This document shows positions 23,801 to 38,800 of a stretch of DNA of 64,000 nucleotides, piece after piece (within the stretch, counting starts at the first letter, position 1; every line of letters begins with the position of its first letter). The notes beneath the pieces are model-generated. The model was not told the DNA's origin. It worked only from the letters and a program-made list of their open reading frames with translations, and did not search any database. The position numbers were made by a program, and so were the translations under genes. Source of the DNA: Desmodus rotundus (lineage: Eukaryota; Chordata; Mammalia; Chiroptera; Phyllostomidae); the NCBI RefSeq assembly GCF_022682495.2, contig NC_071389.1, positions 182,079,556-182,143,555 of the forward strand, in the 5' to 3' direction.

Positions 23801-26800
23801 ACAGTTGTCCTCAGTAATTTATACATTCACCTGTTCATGGACATTGAGCTAGTCAATTTTCTACTATTATAAACCCCTGCAGTGAAATCTGTGTACATTT
23901 CCCTTTTTTGTATAAGACTTTTATTTTAATATAGTTAAACTTTTCAACCATCTCCTTTGTGTTTGTGTGTTTTCTGTGTGATTGGTTTAAGAATTTATTT
24001 TCTACTTCAAGGTAATAAAAATATTCTCCTTATGTTTTCTTCCAAATTGTTTATTATTTGGCTTTTCATATTTAGCTCTTCAATCAACCTGGACTTTGTG
24101 ATGGAGAGTAGGAATCTAAGATAGATAGACAGGTAGGTAGATAGATAGATTGCCAGCCAGTTGTCTCACTACCATTGGTTGATTAAGCCATTCTTCCTCA
24201 TTACTTTGTAATGCTGTCTGTTGTGTATCAAGTTTCCATATGTGTATGGCTCTGGTCGAAGCTTCTATTCTGTTCTGTTGGTCTAGCTAGCCTGGTGCCA
24301 ATACCACAGTACCTTAGCTACTATTTCTTCATTAAAAGTTTTGAAATCTGGTAGGGCAGGTCATTCTGCCTTGTTTTTCTTCTTCAAATGTAATAATGTT
24401 ATTTCCAGAATTAGCTCTCTTACACCCCAAAAAGCACCATGACCAAAAACAGAACTTTTGGCACATGTGGCTTGGTATACACCTTGAGCTGTAAAAAGCA
24501 GCAAGAGGTTAACAAACCACCTTTGCCAAGAGGCTGGACAGTGGCAGAGATCTCTGAGAGCAGGAGGCAGGGGCTGTCACTAAAGAAACCGGATGTGTTT
24601 GCAATTAAGGGTCTGATCTCCATCCTTTAAAGATCAGAAGTCCAGCCTCAATGACACCCTCTAGCTTTCCCCATGACCTCTTACTCCTCCATCCTCACCT
24701 TTGTCTTCCCAGGGGCCTATCTCAGGTATGCACAGAGTGTATCAATATCAGGGCCCCTGCAGAGGTATTCTGAGCATCCCCAATTACAGTAATTCCAATG
24801 TGTCAGCTAGTGTGCTATGAAATCATTAAAAGTCAGATTTCAGGCTACAACCCTCTATATACACTTTGGCTCAAGAAAGCATTTCAAGTTCTTGCCTTGA
24901 GCACCGCCCCCAATTCCCAACCTCCTGTCTCCAATACACTGCAATCATGGTCAAATAAGACCATTTGAAAGACCAGAGCTATACGCCAAGCCAAGATGAA
25001 CACCTCTATAGGTAGAAATGCAGTATGTTAGTGAGGCTAAAGCCATAAGCTTGCTTAGCTCCTGGGCTAGAAACAGCAAAAGTGGACAAGAATTTGGCTC
25101 TTGCAGGAAAACAGGAGGACTTCCGGCCAAGATGGAGACATAGATAGCTACACTTTGCCTTCTTGTACAACCAAAAGAGGGACAACAACACATTTAAAAT
25201 CAACAACAAAAAAACAGAACTGCCAGAAAATTGAACGGATGGAAGTTCAACAACCAAGGAGTTAAAGAAGAAACATTCATCCAGACCAGTAGGAGGGGCA
25301 GAGATGGGCAGCCAGGGCAGAGAGCACTCACAGCAAGGCAGTGGTTGGAGTACCCAGCAGTCCCACATTTGCGTGTGGATAAACTGGGAGGAACTACTGG
25401 GTAGTGAGACAGACCGCGCAACCCAGGATTCCATCGTGAGGAAATAAAGTCTCAAAATCTCTGACTGAAAACACCTGTGGGGGTTGCAGCAGCAGGAGAA
25501 ACTCCCAGCCTCAGAGGAGAGTTCATTGGAGAGACCCCACAGGGTCCCAGAACATATAAAAAACTACCCACCAGGAATCAGCACCAGAAGGGCCCAATTT
25601 GTTGTAGGTAGCGGAGGAAGTGACTGAAAGCTGGTGAGAGTTAAGGAAGCAGCATTGTTCACCTTAGGACCCCTCCCCCACATACAGCACCACAAGCAGG
25701 GACATGAGTTGCCCCACCCCAGCAAATACCTGAGGCTCTGCCCCTTAGTACATAGCAGGCATGCCCAGACAAAAAAAATATATGGCCCAAATGAAAGAGC
25801 AGATCAAAGCTCCAGAAAAAATACAACTAAGTGATGAAGAGATAGCCAACCTATCAGATGCACAGTTCAAAACACTGGTAATCAGGATGCTCACAGAAAT
25901 GATTGCATATGGCCACAAAATAGAGGAAAAAGTGAAGGCTATGCAAAGAGGAATAAAGGAAAATATATTGGGAACCAACGGTAAAGGGAAGGAAACCAGG
26001 ACTCAAATCAACAATGTGGAGAAGAAGAAAGAAGTAAGCATTTAACAAGAACAGAATGAAGAAACAAGAATTCAAAAAAATGAGGAGAGGCTTAGGAACC
26101 TCCAGGACAACTTTAAATGTTCCAACATCCAATCATAGCAGTGCCAGAAAGAGAAGAAGAGCAAGAAATTTAAAACTTATTTGAAAACATAATGAAGGAG
26201 AACTTCCCTAATCTGGCAAAGGAAATAGACTTCCAGGAAGTCCAAGAAGCTCAGAGTCCCAAAGAAGTTGGACCCAAAGAGGAGCACACCAAGATACATC
26301 ATAATTACATTACCCAAGATGAAAGGTAAGGAGAGAATCTTAAAAGAAGCAAGAGAAAGGGAAACAGTTACCTACAAAGGAGTATCCATAAGGCTATCAG
26401 CTGATTTCTCAAAAGAAACCTTATAAGCAAGAAGGGGCTGGAAATAAATATTCAAAGTCATGAAGGGCAAGGACCTACATCCAAGATTACTCTAGCCAGC
26501 AAAGTTATCATTTAGAATGGAAGGGCAGTTAAAGTACTTCCCAAATAAGGTAAAGTTAAAGGAGTTCACCATCATCAAGCCCTTATTATATGAAATGTTA
26601 AAGGGACTTATCTAAGAAAAAGAAGAAGGTCAAAATTATGAACAGTAAAATAACAACAAACTCACACAACTATCAACAACTGAACCTAAAAAAACAAAAA
26701 CAAAACCAAAAATGAACTAAGCAAACAACTAGAACAGAAACAGTTTCACAGAAATAAAGATCACATGGAGAGTTATCAGTGGGAAGGGGGAGGGGGAAAA

Positions 26801-29800
26801 ATGGGGGGAAAGGTAAGGGAATAAGAAGCAGAAATGATAGGTACAAAATAGACAGGAGGAGGTTAAGAATAGTATAGGAAATGGAGAAGTCAAAGAACTT
26901 ACATGTATGACCCATGGACATGAAGTAAGGTAGGGGAATGGTGGTGGGAGGTGAGTACAGGGAGCAGAGAAATAAAGGGGAGAAATAAATGGGACAACTG
27001 TAATAGCACAATCAATAAAATATATTAAAATGATTAATTATAGCTTATAAACTCTGGGAACTCACCAAAATTTTATAAAAATTAGGTTATTCCATTGAAA
27101 TGTTACATGATTCAGTTCAGGCATTACCCAACAAAACCACCCTTTAAAAAAAAAATAAGAAGAAAAACAGAATAAAATGCTCTTCTCAAGTCAGGGTACT
27201 GTGGTGTTGGGGGACGTGGCCGGGCTCACTTACTGAAACCAAGGACCAGGGTAGGCCTTCAACCACTCTTTGCATGAGGCTGGAACAGCTGCTGTCTACT
27301 CCTGTTGGGCACCATGGCTCATGGGACATTTTAAGCTCAGGAAGGTTGGAGAACACACAGACACGGCCTCCCAACCAGAGCTAAGCCAAGCTGCTTGCGG
27401 GCCTGGGGACGGGGTCTGAAGCATTCCTAATATTAGTGAGGCAGGACACCCATTCTACCCTTATTTGACCTGGTTCTGCATTTTTTAACATGAGGCCTTC
27501 GGGTCTGAGGTGGTGGCAACTGAAAAACTACTAGTGAGGGAAGGGTGAGTAGACACACAAATACACATTCACCACACACAGAAAGAGAGGAAAACCATCC
27601 ACTTAAGATGAGCTCAGAATTCAAAATTCCAAAACACATCAAAAAAGAAAACTCTAAGAAAGACAATACACAAAACCAATACTCAATAGATGTATTCAAT
27701 ATAGACAAAGTAAAAATAAGGGAGCAAATCTAAAAAGTAATTTAAAGTAGGTATGCTTAGAATCCTTATGGTGACTAATTGCAGAATAAATAACTTTGAA
27801 AAAATAAATACATTTAGTCAAGATATGATGGATTGGACACACTCAGGTTTACTTCAACTCTGCTAAAACCTTACTAAAATGATGGTAAAAGGATGATAAA
27901 AGTAAAAACCTGTGTCTATGCCGGCTTTGGCAGTACAAATACTAAAAAAACCCTATAAGGCCTGTCACATCATGCATTATATAAACTAGGATGGTTTTCT
28001 TTGGCTGCAAATAACAGAAAATGCAACACAAACTGGCTTAATAAGGACCCTTGTTGGCTCCCGCAGTTGGAGTCCAGAGGCGGAGCAGTGGGGGTGGCAT
28101 CACCCAGTGACTCCGTTTCCATCTCCCTCCTTCTTCAGGCAAAGGCTTCATCTGTGGGCAGGAAGCAGGTGGTCAAATAGTTCCAGGCCTCACGCCTACT
28201 CAGAACCACCACCACCACCACAAAAAAAAGAAAAAAAAAGACAGGGGCAGGGGTTTGTCCCCACCATTCCCAATACAAAGCCTGGCATTAACTATGTTTG
28301 GTGTTACCTCCTCCCCTCCCACAGACACCAAGAAATTTCCATTGTCTTAAACCACCCAGGGCCCGCCTTGGAGCTTGGGGTTGACTGCCCCCCCAGGCAC
28401 CCGAGCTGGGGAAGAGACAGGTGCACACTAAATAAACCTGGGATCCTATTAGGAGAGGTGAAGATGGAAATGACCCCTGGTATGGAGCTAAAAAAAATTA
28501 ATGTTCACCAAAGTCCACTGAAAATGTTATGGTTTAAAATGCATACTTTCTGCAAAAATTAGAAATAAAGCATAAAAATGAGGCAAGGGACACACTAACA
28601 CCAGCTCACCTGTGAACCGTCATTCACATTGACCTCCATACGCGGTGTACTGCTTAAGTCGTGCCTCACACTGTGGCTGATTTTGTTTCTTTTGTCACAC
28701 CGCACTTATACAGACAGTGTTCCATGTAAGTTCTGGAACTGAATACTCATTTTAATGTACAGACTGCTTCAGCCTTAACAGTATTCTGTACAAAATCGTG
28801 TGCCATGTTGCGTAGATGCCACTTGTTTTTCTCCATTCACATTTTATGAGTTAGAATCTAGGCTTTTAAAATCCTATTCTCATTCTTTGAAGCATGCCGA
28901 ATACTGCCTGAGAGGATGGATGGTTTTGTAAATGGAGCGATGTTTAAACTTGCTGTTGTAGTTCAACCCCATCAACGGGTGACTGTGGACCATTACAAAG
29001 AATGTGGCAACTTGCTTGTGTCTAAAAAGGAGAACTTGGAACTAGAATGTGTACTATGTGGGGACTTCACAGGTTTATTAATTGAACCATAGCTAAACTT
29101 TTATGTGTTTGTGCACCTGTTTATTTCTTTCAGCGTTTCAAGATATCCAAACATTACTATATAATCAGCATTCTCTTGTGCATTAAACACTGCATGTGAA
29201 AACTCAACAGTTACTGAACTTCATAAATTCATGAATTTTTTAATTTACATGGATGCATTTTTTCTCTGTTTACTGCTCTTTTTGCCTGTATTCAATAAAA
29301 TTGCATTTGAGGGTTACATTGGCACCGTTAACTTCAAGTGTGCAGCATGACAGGTATAGAGAGAGCCAAGTGGAGTTTCTTACGGACACAATAAACAGTA
29401 TATCTCTCTCACTAAAAGTTGAATGTTCTCATTAACTGCCTTGTATTGGGGAGTTGTAGGGTGACAGGCACAGTGCTGAAAACTTGACGTGCTTTATCCC
29501 ATTTAATTCTCTCACAATGTTGTGAAGTAAGTGTTATTACCATCTCCATTCTACAGATAAAGAAACAGCTTAGTGAGGCACATGGTTGCTGAAGGGCTCG
29601 TAGTAGGCTCTGCAGTGTGCTATCAGGACCTTGTGCTGTTGTCCCTCTATCAGGGACAACAGGGTTCTCCATGCACAGGGTTTGGCTGGCAACTGAATTA
29701 GAGCATGGAGACCCCGGAGAGGAGCGACCCCCCCACGTAAGATGGGTTTTCTCATGCATGGGGCTCATTGTTAACTCATGAGCTAAGTGAATGCCGGATT

Positions 29801-32800
29801 AGGTAAATGCTGGGTTAGGCGAAGCCTTTATGCATTTTTTTTTTTAAATTTCAAGATTTAGAGTCCAATTGTGCATTTAAAAGTTTCAGTTAGGTTTCTG
29901 CAGAAATAAATAAAGCCTTTATTGAATTGATATTAGTTTCTTCAAATATCACTGCAACTGTGTCGCTGAGCCATAAAAAAGAATTCTACATTTGAAGGTG
30001 AAATAACTGGGCTTCGACTTCTTAGGGCAGATCTGAAGATCTGAATAAACATTTTAGAGCTGTCTTGCACATCATAGCAGATTTTAAAGGATTTGATTAA
30101 TTTTGTTACTTGCGACCAGCTCTGGCTTGGGGTCAAGGCCCCCCATGACTAGGCCCCAACCCTGCCTAGCCTATCGCCTACATTCTAAGCACCAGCAAAA
30201 CCAGACTAGTCAGCATTCCTCTGACTTCCCTGCACCATCCTCCCTACATGCCTTTGCTCACATCCCTGCTCTGCTGCTCACCAGCTGTGATTTGGGGGTA
30301 GAGAGGACGCCATGGGGTTATTTATAGTTACCCCTTAAGAGCATCATGAATGTTAAATGGAATCCTAAAAGTACAATGTTTAGCATGGTGTCTAGTGTCT
30401 AGTAAGTGCTCAGTGAGTGTTATGTGTTAACCATCCTTGACATTATAAGTATCATCAGTCTTATTATTATTACGCATCTCTCCACCTGGATTACCCGTCT
30501 TTCTCCACAGGCATATCCAAATTCTCCCCATCACTCAAGATCTCATTCAAAGGCTCCTAAAAAACAGCCCTTTCTTAAAAAAGAAATCTCTCCCTCCACA
30601 AAACTTCTTCAACATTCTATTTATACCGCTCCGATAGCATCTGTTTCATTATTTCCCATTGATTAATGGCATACATTTGTATCTCTCCTTGCCAACTCGA
30701 AGCCCCTAGAGGACAGGGACCAAGACTTTGTACTGCTGATGTGCCCACATACCTGTAGATGGTAAGTGACAGTTTTTGATTGAATTAATTCCATGGCCTG
30801 GTGACTGGTAGCACTGCTTGTTTAATGAAGTCTGCTAATGACGTTTCAAATACAGGAAATGTTTTCTTCATGATATTTAGCACTTTTCTTTAAATTGTCT
30901 TCACCAAATGTTACTGAAGCAATAACAGGATTGGGAGCTTTAGGGATTCTCAGCTCCTGGGGGTCTTGGCCGATGTCTACTCAGCATGTTTGCCATACTT
31001 GTGGTAGGAGGGGGCAGGGCTTCTCCTGTGGCTTCCAAATGCAGCCACTCAGTGAAGAGACCAACCCACTCCTCCAACGCCCTCCCCTCCCCATGCTCCC
31101 GGATGGAGATGACACCAGGGCCTTCTCTGCCTGAGGTAGGAACCATCCCTGTATGGCAGCTAGTCCTATAGGTACAAATGTATAGAGGACTGGGCTTTTT
31201 ATACTGATGAAGAAAACAAGAACTCGTTCTCTCAGGAGAATTGCCAGAGAAGGCAGGGGAAGCAGTAAGTCCTGACCCTCATCTATCATCTCAAATGTAG
31301 AGCAAAGGATTTTTAGCATAGACTCAGGTTTTAAACAGGTGTTTGCTAAAGTGGTGACAACAAACTGTGCCTCGATTCCTGATCGATTCGAATCCCTCTG
31401 CTAAATGGGTAGCCTCTTAGGAAGCAGGTTGGAGAGAGCTCAAATGCTTGAATCTAGGTGTGAAAGTTTGTCCCGGTTCTAGGAAAGATTTCTACTGGAG
31501 AGCATGTTAGCGGCAACACATTCACCCAGCCTGCTTAGAGAGAGCTGTGGTGTGAAGCGACTTGACAGCACGCCTTGCCCGGCGTTGGTGGGCAGACTGA
31601 ATGAAACTTTCACCTAAAGCCTTTCCAAACATAAGCTTGCTGTGAATTATTAAGACAAATGAGGCTGGTTACCTGAAGTGCTGATTGCTGGCTGGGGTCT
31701 TCTGGATGTGAGGGAGAGATGGAGGCTTAAAGACCCCTTTCAGTTTTAGGGAGGTATTTCGGTTCAGAAGATGTTCTTTGTTCTCATCTTTTTCCTTTGC
31801 ACTTTGTTTCAGAGGAAATTCTGCTGGTGAGACTTTTTGTTTCCTGACCACTTGTTGTGGAAACTTGGGCACTTCGCACATGTGCAGGGATTCTACCCCT
31901 GAAATGTAAACAGAATACACTGCACTGAAAACCCTGAGGGGACCGAGGTCAGTGAAGCTGGGTCAGTTTGTCTGCAGTAACCTGGACACTCCTTCACCAC
32001 AGTGCCTTTCTGTTGGTTCCTTTATTTTAAGTGCACTTTGTGGTCTTCCCAGAGGATACATAGCATCTATGTAATAAACACAGAGTTTGATTATCTGTGC
32101 TTATCTTGGGCCGGGTAATGTGCCATGCACTTTAAACACGTTATCCCATTGGATTAAGAACTTTAATGAGGTGAGTAGTCTTATTTTCATGATATCACAG
32201 CTAAGTCTAAGTTCATTGAGCTAGAAAGAAGCAGAAACAGGATTTGAACAGATCTATTTGATTCTGAAGATGGTACTTTTACACCATGCTTCCCAACCTC
32301 TTTTCATGAAGCAGGAAAATGTAAACTGTAAAGCCCAATACATATAGATTCTTATCATAAAAATATGATATGAAAAGAAATCATGAGACACTTGTATGGC
32401 ACACTGTGATAGATTTAGTAGGCTCCTTGTAGGTAGAATCAGCTGTCCCGGGGTTCGATCACCTCAGCCCAGCTGCTCCCCTGAAGATGGAAGATTTCCA
32501 TTTCTCAGTTCCTGTGTCAAACATTTAGGGCATTTCTTTTGAGAAGCTCTGCTAGGCACCATAGTAAATAGCAAATTACCTCCTCAAATGGAGAAGCTTG
32601 CCTTTTGGATTTAGCATACAGTGAATACTAGTTATTTGCAGATACTCTGTTTATGAATTTGCCTACTCTCTAAAATTTATTTGTAACCCCAGGTTAATAT
32701 TTGTGGCTGAACAAGGCGATGCTCTGCCTTCTTGTTTCTGCCCTCTTGCTATAAACAAGTGTTCTTTACGTGGTCTATATAGTGCCATGTTTTACACATT

Positions 32801-35800
32801 TTTGCATTTTTTGTTGGTGATTTTGCCATTTAAAAATAGCCCACAAGCTTAGTACTGAAGGGCTGTCTAGTTCCAAAGCACAAGAAGTTTTGATTTGCCT
32901 TATGGAGAAAATATGTGTTAAGTAAGTTTAGTTCAGGCATGAGTTACAGTGCTGTTGGCCATGGGCTCAGTGTTACTGTATCAACAATATATATTAAATA
33001 AGGTGTCTGTAGACAGAAACCCACACAAAGTAAGGTTAAAATTAAGGTTGGCTCCTTAAATGTTCTTGCTATGGCCAATCACCTGGATCCAGGTTAAGAG
33101 TCTATAAATATAATGCTTTACGGTTTCCAAATGCCTCCTCGGGAACCTTGGAAAGAAGAGGCATTTAAATGTTGGTCTTCTGGAAGTCTCAATGATGGGA
33201 ACAGGTGTGTGCAGCAACACAGTGAGTTCTGTAACTGACCCAATGAAAGTCTGTAGTGATCCAGCCAGTTAAATAGGATATGCTTGGCCTTTCTCTGCAG
33301 TCCTCTTAATTTAATAGCTGTTGAAATGTCAGACATAGGGCTTATGTCCATTGCTGGATCAAACGTAGCCATATCTACTGGGCTTGTTAAACTTGAAGGC
33401 TTTAAAAAAATTAATTGAAAAAAAAGAGAGAGAGAGAGAGAAAGAGAGAGATTACTTACCATATGGTTATAAAACATCAATTTGTTCATTTATTCACTCA
33501 TTCAGGAGGTTGTCCAACAAATGTTTATTGGGTATCAGTTACGGACCAGGTGAATGTACTTAATGTCACTGAATTATGCGTTTTAAATGGTTAAAATGAT
33601 GGTGTTGTGTTGTGTATATTTTCGACACCAAAAACTGGAGGGAGAAAAGGCCACACCCCCGGTGCTCCAGGCGCTCAGGGTCGGTGGAAGAAGAGAGCAG
33701 TGTACACTGTGACACAGCACAAGGGCTCTGTCACTCACGCACACGGAGCCTTCTGAGAGCCCACCTGGGAAACTTAATGTTTGTAATACTGAGCTTCTGT
33801 TTAGCAGAAGAAAGTTTCAAAGCCGTATATCATGAGGACATTAGACTTTCAAATGTATAGTTACAGTGAGCAGTGTGTGTGATCTTTTCACAACAAATGG
33901 TGTATGTAAAGTAGTGAGCTTTGGATGAGCTTATGTGACTAGAAAAACTGCTGATAATTCAGTTTCATATATTCATAAGCATACGTAATTATATAGGCGC
34001 TTACATATTTACATATAAAGAACATGCATAACTGTATACTTAACTCATTATCCAAGCATCATTTACATAATTTTAGTATGTCACGACAGTGCCAGAGGAA
34101 GATATGAGAGAAAGAATGTGAAGAGAGTACAAAAGTCCATGGCCCATGAAGAGATTAACAAAGTGGGTGGAAAGGGTTTTGAGGAATTTGGTCTATAGAA
34201 GTCAGGCAATAAAAATTGAACCTGGGAATCGATCCTATCCAAAGGGTGCAAACTTGAACTCCCTTGTCATAATGGTTCTAAAAAGGACTCAGAGAACACG
34301 TCTGAGATGTTAACAAAAATCTCCTGAAAGTGTATCTTGGGTCCTGATTCTCAGCCTCAAAAATATTCTGGATAAATAACAACCAGAAAAATTCAGAATT
34401 TAAGTAGACAGATCAAGTAAATTAAAACTTTAATGTGTGTGAACGAATTTTTAATCATTGGGGTAATCTTGTATATTTGTTATGCTTGAAATATCAAAGA
34501 TATTTTGGTAAATTAGATAATCTGAGAGATTACCCTTAGGCTTTCAATTTAAATTGAGTCGACTGATTTAAGACTTGTTTAAGAGTTTTATATTAAATAA
34601 GTAATAAATGAACACCAGTTTAACAGTGCCAATTTCCCCTGACAATTTAAGAGTTGAAGATTATTGCCCTGGCTGGTGTGGCTCAGTGGATTGAGTGCTG
34701 GCCTGTGAACCAAAGGATCACCAGTTCGATTCCCAGTCAGGGTGCATGCCTGGGTTGCGGGCCAGGTCCCCAGTAGGGGGCGTGCAAGAGGCAACCACAC
34801 ATTGATGTTTCTCTCCCTCTCTTTCCCCCTCCCTTCCCTATTTAAAAATAAATAAATAAATGAATCTTTAAAAAATTAAAAGAAAAAAGAGTCAAAGATT
34901 ATCCAGCTCTAGGTGAGAAGAGGTGTAGAGACCTGAACCAGAGAACATGGATTTGTCGTCTGACTGCTGAGACAGAAAGGACAGTGGGCCTGGTGAGCTC
35001 CATATCCTCTCCCCTTCCCAACTTTCCATGAACTTTCTTGCCAAAGCAAGATGATTTCCATCTTCCAAAGATAACTCTGATGCACCTAATGGATGGGGCT
35101 AATATGCATCCAGAAGTCCATCTGCAAGGGCGTCTGAAAATACAGTTTTCAGCTTCCCCAGCCCTGCAGTGCAGAAAGGTCTACTGGCGGGGGGGGGGGG
35201 GGGGGGGGGGGGGGGACATGGCTCACCGTGTCCCCCACAGAGACATGGCTCTCCTCCTACTTCTCCACCTGCCCCTTAAGTGTTGGTTTACTTGGCCTGC
35301 TTTTTCTCATTCTACCTACTCTTATTCAGTGATTGACTCTCCATCTCATTACGTAAGCCAGAAAACTGTCCTGAGGATTCCGCTTCCTAAGTAACTTGCA
35401 GCTCTCATCTATTTTGCATCCTCTCTGCCTTAGTCCAGTCCAGAATGTCTTGGCTAGATTTGTGCAATAACCTTATGATTGATCTCCCCACACTATATAC
35501 CCAAATATTTCCCCAGGAATAACTAACAAGGGAGTCCTCCACCTGAGTGAGCACATGCTTCCTTGTCAGCATTCAGAAATGTGCATAGACCTTTTGACTG
35601 ATGGCACAACGGGCACGTAGTTTGTGGGGACCAGGGAGGCCTTCTGAAATGTGCTAGACCGTCCTGCATAGCTGTGAATTACCTGACCCTAAATACCCAC
35701 AGTGCCCCCTTTAGAGACAAGGATTTCCAGATTAAAACTTCCAGGGACACTAAATTTCAAAAAATGTTGGTAACCAAAACCAATTCTCAACTTTTAACTT

Positions 35801-38800
35801 CACTAAGTAGGTACTTTAAGCAAAATTACTATCATCTTCTGCCACCATTGTTTTATAAGAATACATTTAATTCCAAATGGAACTTGTACACAAATGTCTA
35901 TAGCAGCTTTATCCATAATCGCCAAAGACTGAAAACAACCCACATGTCCATCAACAGGGGAATGGATAAACAAAATGTAGTACATCCATGTAAGGGAATA
36001 TCAGTCAGCCCCACAAGGGAAAAAAACTACAGACACTTCCAATAATGTGAATGAATCTCAAACCCGTTATGCTGAGCAAAAGTAGCTAGACAGAAAAGAG
36101 TACATAGTGGTTCTTCCTATGTGAATGAGTTTACCTATACGAAACTCTAGAACTACAGAGGTAACTAATAGCGACAGAAAGCAGTACCGTCTGGAGTCAG
36201 GAGCAGGGAGGGCCGAGTAGGAAGGGGCACATGGGAACATTTTGGTGTGACAGAAATGACACTGTGATTGTGGTGGTGGTTATACAGGTTATACATTTGT
36301 CAAAAATCATCAAGCATATACTTAAATGGGTGAATTTTACTGTGAAGAAATAATACTTTAATAAAGTGTGTTTTTAAAAAGCTAAACACACCTCTGGGGC
36401 AAAAGGTGAAGGGATTAAGGAGTACAAATTGGTAGTCACAAAATCGTCATGGGGGTGTGAAGTACAGCACAGGGAAAATAGAAAATAATGTTTTGATAAC
36501 TATGGGTGCTGCCCGGTGGGTACTGGAAGTATCGAGGAATCACTTTGTAAAGTATATGGTTGGCTAACTGCTATGCTGTACACCTGATATTAATACAAAA
36601 TAATATTGAATGTAAACTGTGAATGAAAAATAAAAATTTAAGTTCTTTAAAAATTAATAAACAAATAAAATACATTTATATAGATTATGGCATTATTGTT
36701 CTCTGTCCAACTCTAAAAAAATATTTTATGGGCAGAAAGGGCACTTAAGAAAATAAATCTCAGCCCTGGCCGGGTAGCCCAGTTGGTTGGAGCATCGTCC
36801 CAAGGCAGAAGGTTTGTGGGTTCAATCCCTGGTCAGGGCACATACAAGAATCAACCAATGAATGCATAAATCAGTGAAACAACAAATCCATGTTTTTCTC
36901 TCTTAATCTCTCTCTCTGTCTCATCAGTAAATAAAAGATTTTTTAAAAATAAAAATAAATCTCTGTAGTGAAAGATTCTCTCTGCTCCTTGTGGAAACTG
37001 CAGGAGATCTCTGTAAAAATATATTATGTGTCCTTAACTCCCTAAGGTAACAATAATAAAACAATTTACATCAAGACATTTTATCCCCCAAAGGGCAAAA
37101 AAAAAGACATTCTTTTAGTAATAAAATTGCTCACTTCTTTATGACTGGAGGAAACAACTATCTCTATGGATTAAGCAAAGCACTGAGACCTGGAGTCCCG
37201 AAGGGCACTGGCACTCAGGTCACTGTCTACTCACAGGCAGTATTGAGCATGTGACAAAAATCTGGTTTCTGTGATATGGTACATTTGTGTGCTGCTTTTT
37301 TTTTATTCACAAAGTTAAACTGTGTAATGTTTTGTGTTTAAAAAGTTAAATATGTGCCTCACACCCGTTAGGGTGGCTACTCGTAAAAAATAACACAAGA
37401 TAGCAAATGTTGGTGAGTATACAGAGACATTGGAACCCTTGTTTACTGGCTGTGGGACTGTAGCATGGTGCGGCTGATACGGAAAATAGTACGGCAGGTC
37501 TTCAAAATAATTAGAACTAGAATTACTATATGATCTGGCAATTCTACCTCTGGGAATATGTCTGACAGAATTGAAAGCAGGATCTCAGAGGGATATTTGT
37601 ACGCCCATGTCCATAGCAGCACTATTCACAATAGCTAAAATATGGAAGCAACCCAAGTATCTATCAACAGATGAGTAAATAAACAAAATATGGCATAAAA
37701 TATAATGGAATATTATTCATCCTTGAAAGGGAAGGAAATTCTGACACATGAGAAAACACGGATGGACTTTGAGGACATATGCTAAGTAAAATTAGCCAGC
37801 TACGGAAGGACAAATACTATATGATTCCACTCGGATGAGGTACCTGTTTAGAACAGTGAAATTCAGAGAGACAGAAACTAGAATGGCAGCTGCCAGAGGC
37901 TGGGGTGGCAGTGGGAATGGGAAATTATTTAATGGGTACAGAGTTCTGGTTTTGCAAAATGAAAAAATCTAGAGGTGGTTGCACAACAACGTGAATGTAC
38001 ATATGCCACTGAACTGTACAATTAAAAACGGTCAGGATGTTAAAAAAAGATAAATACAAAAAAATCAAAAGTCAGCAATGTTCCTTCCAGCAATTATATA
38101 AATAGGCCTGTCTGTGTTCAATAGCTTGATTCTTCAGTCCTTTTTCTAAGACAAATCCTACCCATGTTGGAAGAGAAAAGTAACTAGAATAACATGAAAA
38201 CCAAAATCCACCTTAGCCTGCAATATCGAAATAGTGACTAGTTCACACTCACATCTTTGACCTGTGATGTGGATTTCATTAGCTTGCACTTCCTTTTGTA
38301 GGCCTTGAATAACTCCCTGGCTTCTTCAGGAATGGGGTTGGCATCAGGGAATGACTGAGAGAGATTATAAGTTTAGATGCCATGGCTCGTAAAAACCCAG
38401 AAGGCAAGAAGGCATGATATAAAGGCACTACTTATGGAAAAAATATATAATTTTGACATATGTGATATAACCATAGTAATTTTAAAGACTAACACAGTTT
38501 TGATGCCAGTCCCTAAAAATAAAGATCTTTTACATGTGTTCATAGACACTCTATAATATGTGTACCATTCAAATAAATGTTCAAATTTTTAAAGTTGGAT
38601 CAAAATCAATCAAGCTATCTAACTACTTAACTATATGAAAGTAGAGGTACTCATGTTTTAGTGTCTTGCCTCTTGACAAACAAAAGTTTTATCCTAAAAT
38701 TCCTCAACAGAGATTAAGTACAAATGTAAAATGATTATAAAGAGATGTGATTCTGAGTCATAGTTTCAACAATGCTTTAACATCTCCAAGTTTCTTTGGA

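Larger units (their letters stand above)
22973..31672 (-). other. C3orf20: C3orf20 intron, 8.7 kb
   Basis: Contains a minus L1 fragment (23820-24410), an old full-length HAL1 (25113-27030), a (CCA)n tract near 28206, an unassigned 3'UTR-like segment (28620-29310) and a MIR-like piece (29440-29600). I recognise nothing in most of 27040-28100 and 29830-31670. Confidence 0.7.
33400..38252 (-). other. C3orf20: C3orf20 intron, 4.9 kb
   Basis: Contains a (GA)n tract (33425-33450), L1 3'-end pieces (33540-33640, 35800-36650, 37340-38045), two VES SINEs (34665, 36762) and a G27 homopolymer (35189-35215). I see nothing nameable in 33850-34640. Confidence 0.7.

Noticed and set aside
25006..25455. 149-codon minus-strand open frame
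   Set aside because: Antisense to the 5' UTR of the HAL1 at 25.1 kb; not a gene.
28107..28562. 151-codon plus-strand open frame
   Set aside because: It crosses a (CCA)n/A-rich tract and lacks domain or splice evidence.
34665..34740. tRNA-like sequence with A- and B-box resemblance (also in other VES copies)
   Set aside because: These are SINE heads with no cloverleaf or anticodon arm; they are followed by SINE bodies and target-site duplications.
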